NCBI GenBank assembly: GCA_023457935.1
Contig: JAEXBA010000029.1
Span: 1-61,735, forward strand
DNA length: 61,735 nt
Source: Bacteroidota bacterium
Lineage (GTDB): Bacteria > Bacteroidota > Bacteroidia > Flavobacteriales > Weeksellaceae
Direction: 5' to 3'
Shown: piece after piece, positions 25,259 through 34,007 of the stretch
Layout of the letters: the number at the start of each line of letters is the position of its first letter
Position numbering within the stretch: position 1 is the stretch's first letter
Notes under the pieces: model-generated
Told to the model about the DNA's origin: nothing
The model's input: the letters and a program-made list of their open reading frames with translations, nothing else
Databases searched by the model: none
Program-made: the position numbers and the translations under genes

Positions 25259-26455
25259 ATGATCTCCCAAAAGTATCTTGAAAACCTACAGAACGAATTA
25301 CAGAACATCAAAAACGACGGACTTTTCAAAACCGAAAGAATCATCACGTCGCAGCAGTCTGCCGAAATTGAAGCCAACGGAAAGAAACTTCTGAACTTCT
25401 GTGCGAACAATTACCTCGGTTTATCCAACAATCCGGAAGTAATGAAAGCTTCACAGGATATGATTGAAAGCCACGGCTACGGTATGTCTTCGGTACGTTT
25501 TATCTGTGGAACTCAGGATATTCATAAAGAACTGGAAGCGAAAATTTCAAAATTTTTAGGGATGGAAGATACCATTCTGTACGCAGCATGTTTTGATGCG
25601 AACGGTGGCGTTTTCGAACCGCTTTTTACCGATGAAGATGCTATTATTTCTGATGAACTGAACCATGCTTCAATTATTGACGGAGTCCGTCTTTGTAAAG
25701 CTGCAAGGTACCGTTATAAAAACAACGATATGGCTGATTTGGAAGAGCAGTTGAAAGCTGCTTCCGAAAAAAATCACCGTTTCAAAATTATTGTAACAGA
25801 CGGAGTTTTCTCAATGGACGGAATTGTTGCCGATCTTAAAGGAGTTTGTGATCTTGCCGATAAATATGATGCTTTGGTAATGGTAGACGATTCTCATGCG
25901 ACAGGATTTATCGGAAAAACCGGACGCGGAACACATGAAGCGAATGAAGTTATGGGAAGAGTTGATATCATTACTTCAACTTTAGGAAAAGCTTTGGGCG
26001 GTGCTTTGGGCGGATTTACTTCAGGAAAAAAAGAAATAATTGATATGCTGAGACAAAGATCAAGACCGTATCTTTTCTCAAACTCACTCGCTCCGGGAAT
26101 TGTCGGTGCAGCAATGAAAGTTCTTGACATGATTTCCGATGACACCACACTTCGCGACCGTGTAATGGAAAACGCCGAATATTTCCGTACAGAAATGAAA
26201 GCCAAAGGTTTTGATATTCCTGACGGGGATGCAGCTATTGTTCCGGTAATGCTTTACGATGCGCCACTTTCACAGAAAATGGCAGAAAAACTGATGGATG
26301 AAGGAATTTACGTTATCGGTTTCTTTTATCCGGTGGTTCCGAAAGGAAAGGCAAGAATCCGCGTTCAGCTTTCAGCAGCTCATACAAGGGAACAGCTGGA
26401 TAAAGCCATCAATGCATTCGAAAAAGTAGGAAAAGAGTTAGGCGTAATAAAATAA
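25259..26455 (+). CDS. kbl: Glycine C-acetyltransferase (2-amino-3-ketobutyrate CoA ligase)
   Basis: A 398-residue PLP enzyme of the alpha-oxoamine synthase family that joins or splits glycine and acetyl-CoA to and from 2-amino-3-oxobutyrate in threonine breakdown. Marks are the N-terminal LNFCANNYLGLSNNP, the DDSHATG segment at about 210-216 and the PLP lysine Lys244 in STLGKALGGALGG. Distinguishing Kbl from serine palmitoyltransferase or KBL-like paralogues rests on overall similarity. A porin gene begins 4 bp after the stop. Threonine dehydrogenase is not in the window. Confidence 0.88.
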   Translation: MISQKYLENLQNELQNIKNDGLFKTERIITSQQSAEIEANGKKLLNFCANNYLGLSNNPEVMKASQDMIESHGYGMSSVRFICGTQDIHKELEAKISKFLGMEDTILYAACFDANGGVFEPLFTDEDAIISDELNHASIIDGVRLCKAARYRYKNNDMADLEEQLKAASEKNHRFKIIVTDGVFSMDGIVADLKGVCDLADKYDALVMVDDSHATGFIGKTGRGTHEANEVMGRVDIITSTLGKALGGALGGFTSGKKEIIDMLRQRSRPYLFSNSLAPGIVGAAMKVLDMISDDTTLRDRVMENAEYFRTEMKAKGFDIPDGDAAIVPVMLYDAPLSQKMAEKLMDEGIYVIGFFYPVVPKGKARIRVQLSAAHTREQLDKAINAFEKVGKELGVIK

Positions 26456-26459
26456 AGAG

Positions 26460-27695
26460 ATGATCTTTAAAAGAATATTAGGACTGTTTTTTATTTTTCT
26501 GGCCGTCTCTGTTTTCAGTCAAAAAAAAGATACGGTAATTATTGACCAGGACGATGAAATTAAGATTGATGCGCTTCCGTATTACAATTTCGGGAAAGGA
26601 GTTGGAATGACGTCGCCCGACAGTCTGTTTCAGATGAATATCCGTTTCAGAATGCAGAACCGCCTGGAAATCTTCAATGATGACGGTGAAACTTCCTATG
26701 AGGCGATGATTCGAAGACTCAGACTCCGTTTTGACGGTTATGTTGGAGATCCGCGTTTTCTTTATGCCATTCAGCTTTCATTTTCACCTAAAGACGTCGG
26801 TCCGCTTGAAGACGACGGCGATCTCAATATCATTCGTGATGCGATGATTTTTTACCAGCCGAACAAAAATTTCAGTTTCGGATTCGGGCAGACAAAATTA
26901 CCCGGAAACCGACAGAGAGTGAACTCTTCGGGAGCTTTGCAGCTTACAGACCGCTCCATCAACAATGCCAATTTTAATATTGACCGTGATTTCGGTGTGC
27001 ATGCTTACTATCTGAATAATCTCAGCAGAGATGATTTTGGTTTCAACATTAAAACCGCTGTTTCCACAGGTGAAGGAAGAAACTGGACCAAAACAAAAGA
27101 CAACGGTTTGGCTTATACCGGCCGTCTGGAACTTTTTCCTCTTGGCGCTTTTAAAAAAGGCGGTGAATATTTTGAAGGTGATCTGATGCGCGAGGAAACT
27201 CCGAAACTTTATTTGGGCGGAACGTATCATTATAATCATAAAGCCAGAAGAACTGCCGGACAAACCGGAGCAACCCTTTTTGAGCAGCGTTCCATGAGTT
27301 CAGTTCTGCTGGATGCGATGATGAAATATAACGGTTTCTCATTCATGACAGCATATATGAACCGGAATACGCCGGGAGAAACACCGATAACCTACAATCC
27401 GCTTGATATTACCGAATTGCGCCATGTAAACAGCGGAAATGGTTTTGATGCTCAGCTGAGTTACACTTTGCCAAGCAACTGGGAATTTATCGGCAGATAT
27501 TCCAAACTGAATCCGCACAAGGAAATTTTCCAGTTCACACCGAAACAGCAACAGTATTCATTCGGTATCACAAAGTATATCTGGGAACACGCGTTTAAGG
27601 CCCAAATGGAAGTCAGCAAAAATGATTACCAATTTTTCAACGGAACAAAAGATGACAACTGGTACCTGCGTTTCCAGATCGAAATGGGAATCTAA
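26460..27695 (+). CDS. Outer-membrane porin, phosphate-selective porin O/P family
   Basis: A 411-residue barrel of the OprO/OprP type. Signal peptide ends near residue 20 (AVSVFSQ). The mature chain has the family opening GVGMTSPDSLFQMNIRFRMQ, a conserved arginine-rich strand region (MIRRLRLRFDGYVGDPRFLY) and GFGQTKLPGNRQRVNS, and ends in LRFQIEMGI. Such porins pass phosphate, polyphosphate or other anions, though in Bacteroidota the substrate is usually unproven. The start codon is 4 bp after the glycine C-acetyltransferase, so the two share a message. Ends at a terminator (27753-27783). Confidence 0.88.
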   Translation: MIFKRILGLFFIFLAVSVFSQKKDTVIIDQDDEIKIDALPYYNFGKGVGMTSPDSLFQMNIRFRMQNRLEIFNDDGETSYEAMIRRLRLRFDGYVGDPRFLYAIQLSFSPKDVGPLEDDGDLNIIRDAMIFYQPNKNFSFGFGQTKLPGNRQRVNSSGALQLTDRSINNANFNIDRDFGVHAYYLNNLSRDDFGFNIKTAVSTGEGRNWTKTKDNGLAYTGRLELFPLGAFKKGGEYFEGDLMREETPKLYLGGTYHYNHKARRTAGQTGATLFEQRSMSSVLLDAMMKYNGFSFMTAYMNRNTPGETPITYNPLDITELRHVNSGNGFDAQLSYTLPSNWEFIGRYSKLNPHKEIFQFTPKQQQYSFGITKYIWEHAFKAQMEVSKNDYQFFNGTKDDNWYLRFQIEMGI

Positions 27696-27752
27696 TTTTA
27701 TTGCATAATAATCAGGAGAATAATCAAAATAGTTGTGAGTTTTATTAAATAA

Positions 27753-27783
27753 AAAATTCCCGAAAATACTTCGGGATTTTTTT
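27753..27783 (+). terminator. Intrinsic terminator after the porin
   Basis: AAATTCCCGAA pairs with TTCGGGATTT, followed by TTTTG. Confidence 0.8.
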
Positions 27784-27818
27784 GTACCTATGATCACCGT
27801 AAAAACATTATTTAAACA

Positions 27819-28457
27819 ATGGAAAAAAAACTTGTCATGCTGCTACTTTTCTGCAGCTCTGTTCTTGGTTTTGCGCAGCATGGTGATCCTAATTCTATGG
27901 CCACATTCGGCTTAATCAGTTCTTTTCTTAATCAGCGGTGGAATGTAGGTTACATGCATAAAATCACTGATAATATCTGGCTTGGATCTGATGTGGGTTA
28001 TGGTGCGAAAGGAATGGTTTTACCGCTAACCGAGGATGTTATCAGTTATCAATCTTTTGAAATCCGGCCTGCATTTTATTACAGTCTGGCTCCGGAATCC
28101 AGAGTTAAACACTTTGTAGGTGCCGAATTTTTTCATATTTCAACTGAAAAAAGGGAAGACAATTTTCATTTCTGGGATAATAACCTTTATTACTGGGCTG
28201 ATGCAGGAACGATGAACAGAAGGAAAACCGGAGGGAATGTTACTTACAGTGTTCTGCTGCATGGTGAAAAATCCAGAATTGCATTTATGCCAAAAATTGG
28301 TGTCGGAATCCGTAATCTGAAGATTAATTACACTGATTCTGTAAATGTATCGGAATCTTCACCACCAACGGACGGTTTTCCGCCTTTCAGCAATTCTCCA
28401 AGGGAAGGAAACGGTTTTAATTTTGATCTTGATATTAAGCTGGTTTATAAATTCTGA
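27819..28457 (+). CDS. Putative outer-membrane barrel protein, unknown function
   Basis: A 212-residue protein with signal peptide MEKKLVMLLLFCSSVLGFAQ and amphipathic strands through to a C-terminal Phe (FDLDIKLVYKF), the layout of a small outer-membrane barrel. The stretch SSPPTDGFPPFSNSPREG is probably an external loop. I recognise no closer family. It ends with a strong hairpin that overlaps the promoter of the next gene. Confidence 0.7.
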   Translation: MEKKLVMLLLFCSSVLGFAQHGDPNSMATFGLISSFLNQRWNVGYMHKITDNIWLGSDVGYGAKGMVLPLTEDVISYQSFEIRPAFYYSLAPESRVKHFVGAEFFHISTEKREDNFHFWDNNLYYWADAGTMNRRKTGGNVTYSVLLHGEKSRIAFMPKIGVGIRNLKINYTDSVNVSESSPPTDGFPPFSNSPREGNGFNFDLDIKLVYKF

Positions 28458-28498
28458 AAAAATTAGCTGCAAATCCTTATCTTTGCAGCTAATTTTTT
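28457..28498 (+). terminator. Intrinsic terminator, overlapping the hemJ promoter
   Basis: AATTAGCTGCAAA pairs perfectly with TTTGCAGCTAATT around an 8-nt loop, followed by TTTT. The stem includes the next gene's -7 box in its loop and right arm. Confidence 0.85.
28478..28485 (+). promoter_or_regulatory. -7 box TATCTTTG inside the terminator hairpin
   Basis: Exact TAnnTTTG match lying in the loop and the first bases of the right arm of the terminator. Transcription would start near 28491, 11 nt before the ATG at 28502. Confidence 0.6.
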
Positions 28499-28501
28499 GG
28501 C

Positions 28502-29080
28502 ATGCTTTACCTTATTTTAAAGGCAGTTCACATTATTTTTATGGTCAGTTATTTTGCAGGTATTTTTTACCTCGTAAGAATATTCGTGTACTATAAGGAT
28601 ACGGACGAATTTGCGGAACCCAAGAAAAATATCCTGCGCGAACAGTATGTTTTCATGGCAAGGCGGCTTTGGAACATTATTACGGTTCCGGCTTTTGTGA
28701 TAATGCTTCTCAGCGGTATCTGGATGATTTTTTACTATTATCCGCTGTATCCGCTTTTGCCGGGTGAAAGATTCGGATGGTTTTATCTGAAACTGATATT
28801 TCTTATCGGGCTTTTCATTTATCATTACTGGTGCTGGAAAAAAGTACTTGAAATCAGGAATCTGAATGGCGGCGAGCTGCAGAATGCCAATATCAAGCTT
28901 CGGCAGGCCAACGAAATTGCAACTTTTCTGTTGTTTCTGGTTGTTTTTGCGGCCATTATGAAAGATACACTCTTCCAGTACTGGTGGCAATTAATTACCG
29001 GTTTTGCCGTTCTCGTTATAACCATTACACTGATTGTGAAATGGGTAAACGCCAATAAATCAAATAAAAATCAATCTTAA
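28502..29080 (+). CDS. hemJ: Protoporphyrinogen IX oxidase HemJ-like membrane protein (CopD family)
   Basis: A 192-residue integral membrane protein with four or five helices. The opening LKAVHIIFMVSYFAGIFYLVR with the conserved His10, then MARRLWNIITVPAFVIMLLSGIW, and the helix ending near YHYWC match the HemJ/CopD family. HemJ performs the oxidation of protoporphyrinogen IX late in haem synthesis in organisms without HemG or HemY. Assignment between HemJ and other CopD-like proteins is by length and motif order. It stands 21 bp before gldF on the same strand and may be co-transcribed with it. Its promoter lies within the preceding terminator. Confidence 0.82.
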   Translation: MLYLILKAVHIIFMVSYFAGIFYLVRIFVYYKDTDEFAEPKKNILREQYVFMARRLWNIITVPAFVIMLLSGIWMIFYYYPLYPLLPGERFGWFYLKLIFLIGLFIYHYWCWKKVLEIRNLNGGELQNANIKLRQANEIATFLLFLVVFAAIMKDTLFQYWWQLITGFAVLVITITLIVKWVNANKSNKNQS

Positions 29081-29101
29081 CAATTACACTTTAAAGAAAA
29101 T

Positions 29102-29830
29102 ATGCTGGCAATTTTAAGAAAGGAACTTTGGAGTTACTTTGGAAACTGGAGCGCATGGCTGATTATCGGTGCATTCAGTTTAATCGGGACTCTTTTTCTG
29201 TTTTTCTTCGAAAACGACTCCAATATTTTTGATATCGGTACCGCAACCCTGCAGAGTTATTTTGCGCTGAGTCCGTGGTTGCTGATGTTCATTATTCCGG
29301 CCCTTTCTATGAAATCTTTTGCCGAAGAGCAGCAGTCGGGAACACTCAGCTGGCTTTTTTCGCAACCTGTGAAGATTTCGGAAATCGTAGGCGGAAAGTT
29401 TCTTTCGGTTTGGCTGGTTGGAATTCTTTGCATTATTCCGTCACTGGTTTATCTTTATACAGTATATGTTTTGGGCGTTCCGGCCGGAAATATCGATATG
29501 GGCGCGACTTTGGGAAGTTATTTCGGACTGGTACTCTTAATTGCTGCTTTTGCTGCGGTAGGAATTCTGGCTTCGTCGCTGTCTTCCAATCAGATTATGG
29601 CGTATTTGCTGGGCGTTTTTCTTTGCTTTATTTTCTATTTTGGTATTGAACAGCTCGCGAGCTACAAACTTTTGGGAGGCGCAGATTATGTACTGCAGAA
29701 TCTCGGTTTTTATCAGCATTTTATCGCTTTTACAAGAGGTTTGATAGATCTTAAAGATGTTGCCTATTTTTTTCTGATCATCAGTTTGTGTCTGTTGCTT
29801 TCGGTATATTTCGTAAACAAAAAGAAGTAG
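29102..29830 (+). CDS. gldF: Gliding motility ABC transporter permease GldF
   Basis: A 242-residue ABC-2 type permease with six membrane helices. The segment SMKSFAEEQQSGTLSWLFSQPVKISEIVGGKFLS, here in parts, is the cytoplasmic coupling region of the ABC-2 family. It is followed 4 bp later by gldG, the pairing seen in gliding flavobacteria, where GldA supplies the ATPase from another locus. In Flavobacterium johnsoniae GldA, GldF and GldG are needed for or modulate gliding; the exported substrate is unknown. Confidence 0.9.
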   Translation: MLAILRKELWSYFGNWSAWLIIGAFSLIGTLFLFFFENDSNIFDIGTATLQSYFALSPWLLMFIIPALSMKSFAEEQQSGTLSWLFSQPVKISEIVGGKFLSVWLVGILCIIPSLVYLYTVYVLGVPAGNIDMGATLGSYFGLVLLIAAFAAVGILASSLSSNQIMAYLLGVFLCFIFYFGIEQLASYKLLGGADYVLQNLGFYQHFIAFTRGLIDLKDVAYFFLIISLCLLLSVYFVNKKK

Positions 29831-29834
29831 AATT

Positions 29835-31502
29835 ATGAAGAAGTTTGATTTTAAAAATCCATACATCAAAGCACTGCTGATTATTCTGCCGGTTTTTCTT
29901 CTGCTTTATTTTTTCGGCGGGCGGCTGGATCTTACCAAAGAGAAACGCTATACACTTTCAGAATCTTCGGTTAAGATACTCGAATCCGTAAAAGATCCTC
30001 TGACTGTTGATGTTTATCTTGAAGGTGATTTCCCGGCAAGTTTTAAGCAGCTTCAGAGTGAAACCAGGTTTATGCTGGAGGAATTTCGCAAAATCAATCC
30101 GAAAATTGACTTCAGATTTATTGATCCTATCAAGACGAAAATGTCTCAGGATACGCTGATGGCAATGGGAATGCAGCCGTCGCAGCTTTCGGACGTTAAA
30201 GACGGCGAAATAAAACAGATCATTATGTTTCCGTATGCCGTTGTAAAACACAAAAGGCAGGGAACTTCCATACCGCTGATTATTCAGCAAAGCGGCATCG
30301 AGCCGCAGGAACAGCTGAACAAATCCATCGAAAACCTGGAATACAGTTTCATTTCGAATATCAAAGGAATTGTTCAGGACAAACGCAGGAATGTAGGAAT
30401 CCTCGTGAATCAGGATGAACTCCGTCCCGATGAATTCAGCGGATTTGTTGAAATGACGCTGGAAAATTATAACGCCGGTCCCATTGTTCCGGAAAACGGC
30501 TCAGAAATCACAATGGCTGACCTTCCAAAGCTGAAACAGATGGACGCTCTTGTGATTGCGAAACCAAGAAAACCATTTACAGACGGAGAAAAAGTGATTC
30601 TTGACCAGTTCATTATGAACGGCGGAAAGACGCTTTGGATGCTCGACGGTGTGAATGCAGAGATGGACACGCTTTTTCAGGCAAAAAAAATCATGGCCTA
30701 TCCGATTGATGTGAACATGACGGACTTTTTCTTCAATTACGGTCTCCGGGTTAATTCCGGTTTGGTGAAAGACATGCAGAAATCTGCATTAATTCGGATC
30801 GTTGGTGGAGAAGTGGCCGGAAATCCACAGTTCAACAGCTTTTTATGGCCGTATTATCCGCTGGGAATTTCGGAAAACGAAAATCCGGTTACCAGAAATA
30901 TCAATCCGGTAAAATTTGAGTTTCCGACTTCCATTGATACTCTGGGAAGGCCGGGAATTAAAACTCGCGTTCTTTTTGAAAGCAGCAACCGGACTTCTGT
31001 AAAACCGGTTCCGAACTATGTTTCCCTTTCTGAGATTGTAAAAACCGATTCCATTGCAGAGTTTGAAAAACCTACACCGCCCAAAATCTTCGCAGTTTCT
31101 GTTGAAGGAAAATTTAAATCGGCCTACGCAAGCAGAAGCGAAAGAACTGCTTATCCCGGATTCAAGGCACAAAGTCCGGAAAACAGAATGATTGTTGTGG
31201 CAGACGGTGATGTTGGCCGAAATCAGATCGTAAAAGGGCAGACGCTGCCGCTTGGATTTGATGTTTTGACCAATCAGCAGTACGGAAACGAACAGTTTCT
31301 GAGAAATGCTTTGGATTATCTACTGGATGATGCCAATTTAATGGAACTGAGAAACCGCAACATTGCAGCACGACTTCTTGACCGTCAGCGTGTGATGGAT
31401 GAAAAGTCCAAATGGCAATGGCTGAATTTACTGTTGCCTTTGGTAATCATCGGTGGTTTAGGAGCGCTGTTTTTCTGGCTCAGAAAAAGGAAATTTAATT
31501 AA
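29835..31502 (+). CDS. gldG: Gliding motility ABC transporter component GldG
   Basis: A 555-residue GldG. It has an N-terminal membrane helix (about 10-27), a large periplasmic domain related to intraflagellar transport/GldG-type ABC auxiliary domains (SSVKILESVKDPLTVDVYLEGD, DALVIAKPRKPFTDGEKVILDQF) and a C-terminal helix (LLLPLVIIGGLGALFFWL) before a basic tail. It starts 4 bp after gldF and completes the membrane part of the transporter. The next gene is convergent. Confidence 0.92.
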   Translation: MKKFDFKNPYIKALLIILPVFLLLYFFGGRLDLTKEKRYTLSESSVKILESVKDPLTVDVYLEGDFPASFKQLQSETRFMLEEFRKINPKIDFRFIDPIKTKMSQDTLMAMGMQPSQLSDVKDGEIKQIIMFPYAVVKHKRQGTSIPLIIQQSGIEPQEQLNKSIENLEYSFISNIKGIVQDKRRNVGILVNQDELRPDEFSGFVEMTLENYNAGPIVPENGSEITMADLPKLKQMDALVIAKPRKPFTDGEKVILDQFIMNGGKTLWMLDGVNAEMDTLFQAKKIMAYPIDVNMTDFFFNYGLRVNSGLVKDMQKSALIRIVGGEVAGNPQFNSFLWPYYPLGISENENPVTRNINPVKFEFPTSIDTLGRPGIKTRVLFESSNRTSVKPVPNYVSLSEIVKTDSIAEFEKPTPPKIFAVSVEGKFKSAYASRSERTAYPGFKAQSPENRMIVVADGDVGRNQIVKGQTLPLGFDVLTNQQYGNEQFLRNALDYLLDDANLMELRNRNIAARLLDRQRVMDEKSKWQWLNLLLPLVIIGGLGALFFWLRKRKFN

Positions 31503-31534
31503 TTGTATTTCAGACTGGCATTGTAAAAGCGCTG

Positions 31535-31963
31535 TCATACATCTTTGATGAAATCCTCAAAGTCATAGAAAAAACGTTCGAAACCGTCCATTTTTTCCAC
31601 AAAGAATTCAAAGATTTCGCGCCAGGATTCCTTGTTGAATATTGAAACCTCTTCTTTTTCGACCCAGATTCTGGCAATCGTTTTTCCGTTTTCCAGCGTG
31701 TAGAACTCGTCTTTCTGAAATTCACCGATATAGTCTTTCAGCATATCTTCCAGCGACCATATTTTTTCGTAGTAGGCATTGCGGAACAGCTCGTCTTTCA
31801 TTTCAATATCAAGAGAAACTTCCGCTTTGCGTTTATCTGCAGTAAATTTGAAGGAAAAATCCTTGATTTTGGTGTCATAAAGAAGCCATTTCCGCGGAAA
31901 ACTCTTTCCGAAGGCAATCCAGAATTCTTTTTTCAGTTTGGCCGCTTCTTCTTTGCTGAACAT
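31535..31963 (-). CDS. DUF4268 domain protein
   Basis: A 142-residue cytoplasmic protein starting at ATG 31963 (MFSKEEAAKLKKEFWIAFGK). A longer reading frame upstream lacks conservation-like character. The domain pattern (WLLYDTKIKDFSFKF, EIMKDELFRNAYYEKIWSLE in approximate form) matches the DUF4268 family, found alone or joined to restriction-related proteins; no activity is established. Acidic and aromatic-rich C-terminus (DGFERFFYDFEDFIKDV). Convergent with gldG. Confidence 0.75.
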   Translation of the reverse strand: MFSKEEAAKLKKEFWIAFGKSFPRKWLLYDTKIKDFSFKFTADKRKAEVSLDIEMKDELFRNAYYEKIWSLEDMLKDYIGEFQKDEFYTLENGKTIARIWVEKEEVSIFNKESWREIFEFFVEKMDGFERFFYDFEDFIKDV

Positions 31964-32111
31964 ATTAATGTGTTTAAAAACTGTATGAAATTGTGGTGAA
32001 AATCTACAGTTGGTTGCATAATCAGTCAAAAATAAGACAATCTTGATAACTTCTCTGTAAAATACCGCTGCAGATTACGCTATTTGTCTATTTTCGTACA
32101 AAGTTTTACGA

Positions 32112-32405
32112 ATGAAAAACCTTTATATTATCGCGCTGTTCCGTTTTAAGGAAAATTATCTTATGGATGCCATTGAACATCTTAAAAAGCTGGTTGTTGA
32201 AACGCGGAAAGAGGAAGGCTGCCTTCAGTACGATTTAATTGAAGACAAAGACAATAAAGGCGTTTTTTACATGATTGAGCTTTGGGAGTCGGAGGAACAT
32301 CATTTTCAGCATGGCGGTTCGGAACATCTGCTGGATTTCCGACAGGCAACTGCACGTCTGGTGGAAGAAAGCACTCAGGTTTACCGCGGTTTTAAGGTTT
32401 TCTAA
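32112..32405 (+). CDS. Putative quinol monooxygenase (ABM domain)
   Basis: A 97-residue antibiotic-biosynthesis-monooxygenase (ABM) fold protein of the YgiN type: LYIIALFRFKENYL, a helix, EEGCLQYDLIEDKDNKGVFYMIELWE, then HHFQHGGSEHLLDF. YgiN-like proteins oxidise quinols or related phenolics and work as dimers. It is a single gene followed by a bidirectional terminator. The true substrate is unknown. Confidence 0.82.
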   Translation: MKNLYIIALFRFKENYLMDAIEHLKKLVVETRKEEGCLQYDLIEDKDNKGVFYMIELWESEEHHFQHGGSEHLLDFRQATARLVEESTQVYRGFKVF

Positions 32406-32457
32406 GCAGCTTGGTTTTTTGGTATATGAGTGTCTGGCAATATATCATTTAAAAAAA

Positions 32458-32487
32458 TGGAAGATATTCCAAAAATAATATCTTCCA
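32458..32487. terminator. Bidirectional terminator between the ABM and MerR genes
   Basis: TGGAAGATATT pairs with AATATCTTCCA, with an A-run on the left and A-rich sequence on the right. It serves the two converging genes. Confidence 0.75.
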
Positions 32488-32497
32488 AAAATTCAAA

Positions 32498-33268
32498 TTA
32501 CTTTAACTGTGTATTAGCAAAGTAAGTCATTGCTTTTGAAAGAAATATTGCAAATTCCGGTTGTGTTTTCCCAACAATCATTGTAAAATGTTCATCAGCA
32601 ATATAAAGCTCACCTAAGCCTTTGTATTCTTTCCATTGAGAAAGAGAAGAACCATCTGTTCCCCAAAATTTTCTGGTATTTTTATAATGCCTCGCTATTT
32701 CCATTTGAACAATTTCACTTTCTGGATCCTTATCAGAAAAGCCAAACAAATTTTTAACGATTTCTTTCTGTTCATTTTTTAATTGCTCAAGTTGTTCTTT
32801 TGATAGCTTTTTTAAGTAGCTTTCACTTTTCTCTACTTTTTGTTCGCCATACTTTTCAATGGCTTCACTGCGAATTTTCTTGACTTTTTCTCTAGAAAAT
32901 CCTTCATACAGTTCTTCATTAGTAATCATTTTTTTTCCTTTTAAATTTAACACTGTTTTATCAATCGTATTCAGCATCAGTGAGATTCTGTTCTGTCTTG
33001 AAATGAGATCCTGCTTATGACTTTCAAACGCTTTTATTAAGTCAAAATCAGGGTCATCCAAAATGTCAGTAATCTCTTTAAGGGAAAAATCGAGTTCTTT
33101 ATAGAAAAGAATCTGTTGTAACTTCAACAATTCATTTTCTCCATACAACCGGTACCTGGCCTCGGTACGAATTGCTGGTTTTAGTAACCCAATTTCATCA
33201 TAATGGTGTAAGGTGCGCACACTTACTCCGGCTAATTTTGATAATCCCTTTGCTGAATACTTTTTCAT
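32498..33268 (-). CDS. MerR family regulator with TipAS-like ligand domain
   Basis: A 256-residue regulator. The N-terminal MerR helix-turn-helix and wing (KGLSKLAGVSVRTLHHYDEI to about 70) is followed by the dimerising helix and a C-terminal domain (about 115-250) of the TipAS/antibiotic-recognition type (YEGFSREKVKKIRSEAIEKYG, MEIARHYKNTRKFWG). TipAL-type proteins bind structurally varied cyclic peptides or drugs and activate promoters with long spacers. An operator-like sequence lies directly upstream (33302-33326), suggesting autoregulation. It lies at the left edge of the cassette-like array. Confidence 0.9.
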   Translation of the reverse strand: MKKYSAKGLSKLAGVSVRTLHHYDEIGLLKPAIRTEARYRLYGENELLKLQQILFYKELDFSLKEITDILDDPDFDLIKAFESHKQDLISRQNRISLMLNTIDKTVLNLKGKKMITNEELYEGFSREKVKKIRSEAIEKYGEQKVEKSESYLKKLSKEQLEQLKNEQKEIVKNLFGFSDKDPESEIVQMEIARHYKNTRKFWGTDGSSLSQWKEYKGLGELYIADEHFTMIVGKTQPEFAIFLSKAMTYFANTQLK

Positions 33269-33291
33269 TTAATAAAAATTAAACTGACAAT

Positions 33292-33326
33292 GCAAAGTAA
33301 AGGTATGACGTTACGTAAGAGTCAAA
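33292..33326 (-). promoter_or_regulatory. MerR-type operator and promoter of the 33268 gene
   Basis: Read on the minus strand: TTTG, then GACTCTTACGTAACGTCATACC containing the palindrome TTACGTAA, then TACTTTG as a near -7 box at 33293-33299. The TTG-to-TA distance is 23 bp, longer than the usual 19-20 bp, which is the arrangement MerR activators correct by untwisting DNA. Motif wording is split here; the dyad covers 33302-33323. Confidence 0.55.
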
Positions 33327-33384
33327 TTTATTCGTAATTATTTTTCACTTTTTTCATTTATCCCAAATTAAGCAAGGATTCCAT

Positions 33385-33512
33385 TGAAAAAATAAAAAGT
33401 CTGAGGAAAAAAAATTGCAGATACTGCCAATGAATTGTCACAGAATAAATGCAGCGGCTCTTCTATTATATACTTGATGCTGCTTTTTGCAGATTCACTT
33501 GGCTGCCGTTTT
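33385..33512. repeat. Array spacer E0 (degraded, right half)
   Basis: Contains the array-specific pieces GATACTGCCAATGAATTG and CTTTTTGCAGATTCAC..GGCTGCCGTTTT, related to spacers E4-E6 (GATACTGCAACTGAATTC and CTTTTGCAAATACACTGTTAGC), but the GTTAGC core is altered to TTGGC. The left half is missing. Confidence 0.6.
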
Positions 33513-33945
33513 ATTTTTCTGCTTCTTTCTTTAAATCCTGCAACCAGCTATCCATTCCTTTTTCAAGTGATTTCTGAAATAAATTAGGTAATATTTTCGT
33601 TAAAAACCCTTCAATACTTTCCTCTACGATAACCGTGGTTATACCGTTATTTTCATTTAACTTCCAGTTGTGGATGGCAAAAACGCCAAAAACTTTTCCC
33701 GTCCATCCAAATTTGCGAAATGGTTCATAAGTGTGAATTTCTGATTGTAAATTGGTACCACCGGTTTTCCAGTGAAATTTATCTCCTGCTTTTGGTGTAC
33801 CGTTAAAGCTTGATTTGGTAATGCCTGAATTCCAGTTTTTCCAATTATCAATATCAGCCAACAGTTGCCAAACTTTCCTGATGTCTGCATTAATCTCAAC
33901 AGTTCTTAACGCTTTTACTTTTGCATTTGAATTTATTTCTTTCAT
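33511..33945 (-). CDS. SRPBCC (START/polyketide cyclase-like) protein
   Basis: A 144-residue protein of the SRPBCC superfamily, a helix-grip fold with a deep hydrophobic cavity. It shows the typical opening KALRTVEINADIRKVWQLLADIDNWKNWN, middle strand AGDKFHWKTGGTNLQSEI and the long C-terminal helix (FLTKILPNLFQKSLEKGMDSWL). Function unknown, possibly ligand binding. The Crp-type regulator gene upstream ends 62 bp away without an array spacer between, so these two may have moved together as one unit. Confidence 0.82.
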   Translation of the reverse strand: MKEINSNAKVKALRTVEINADIRKVWQLLADIDNWKNWNSGITKSSFNGTPKAGDKFHWKTGGTNLQSEIHTYEPFRKFGWTGKVFGVFAIHNWKLNENNGITTVIVEESIEGFLTKILPNLFQKSLEKGMDSWLQDLKKEAEK

Positions 33946-34007
33946 TGTAAATATTTTTCACAAATTTCAATAAAAGCGACTGGTTCTCACTTGATATTAA
34001 TCAAGAA

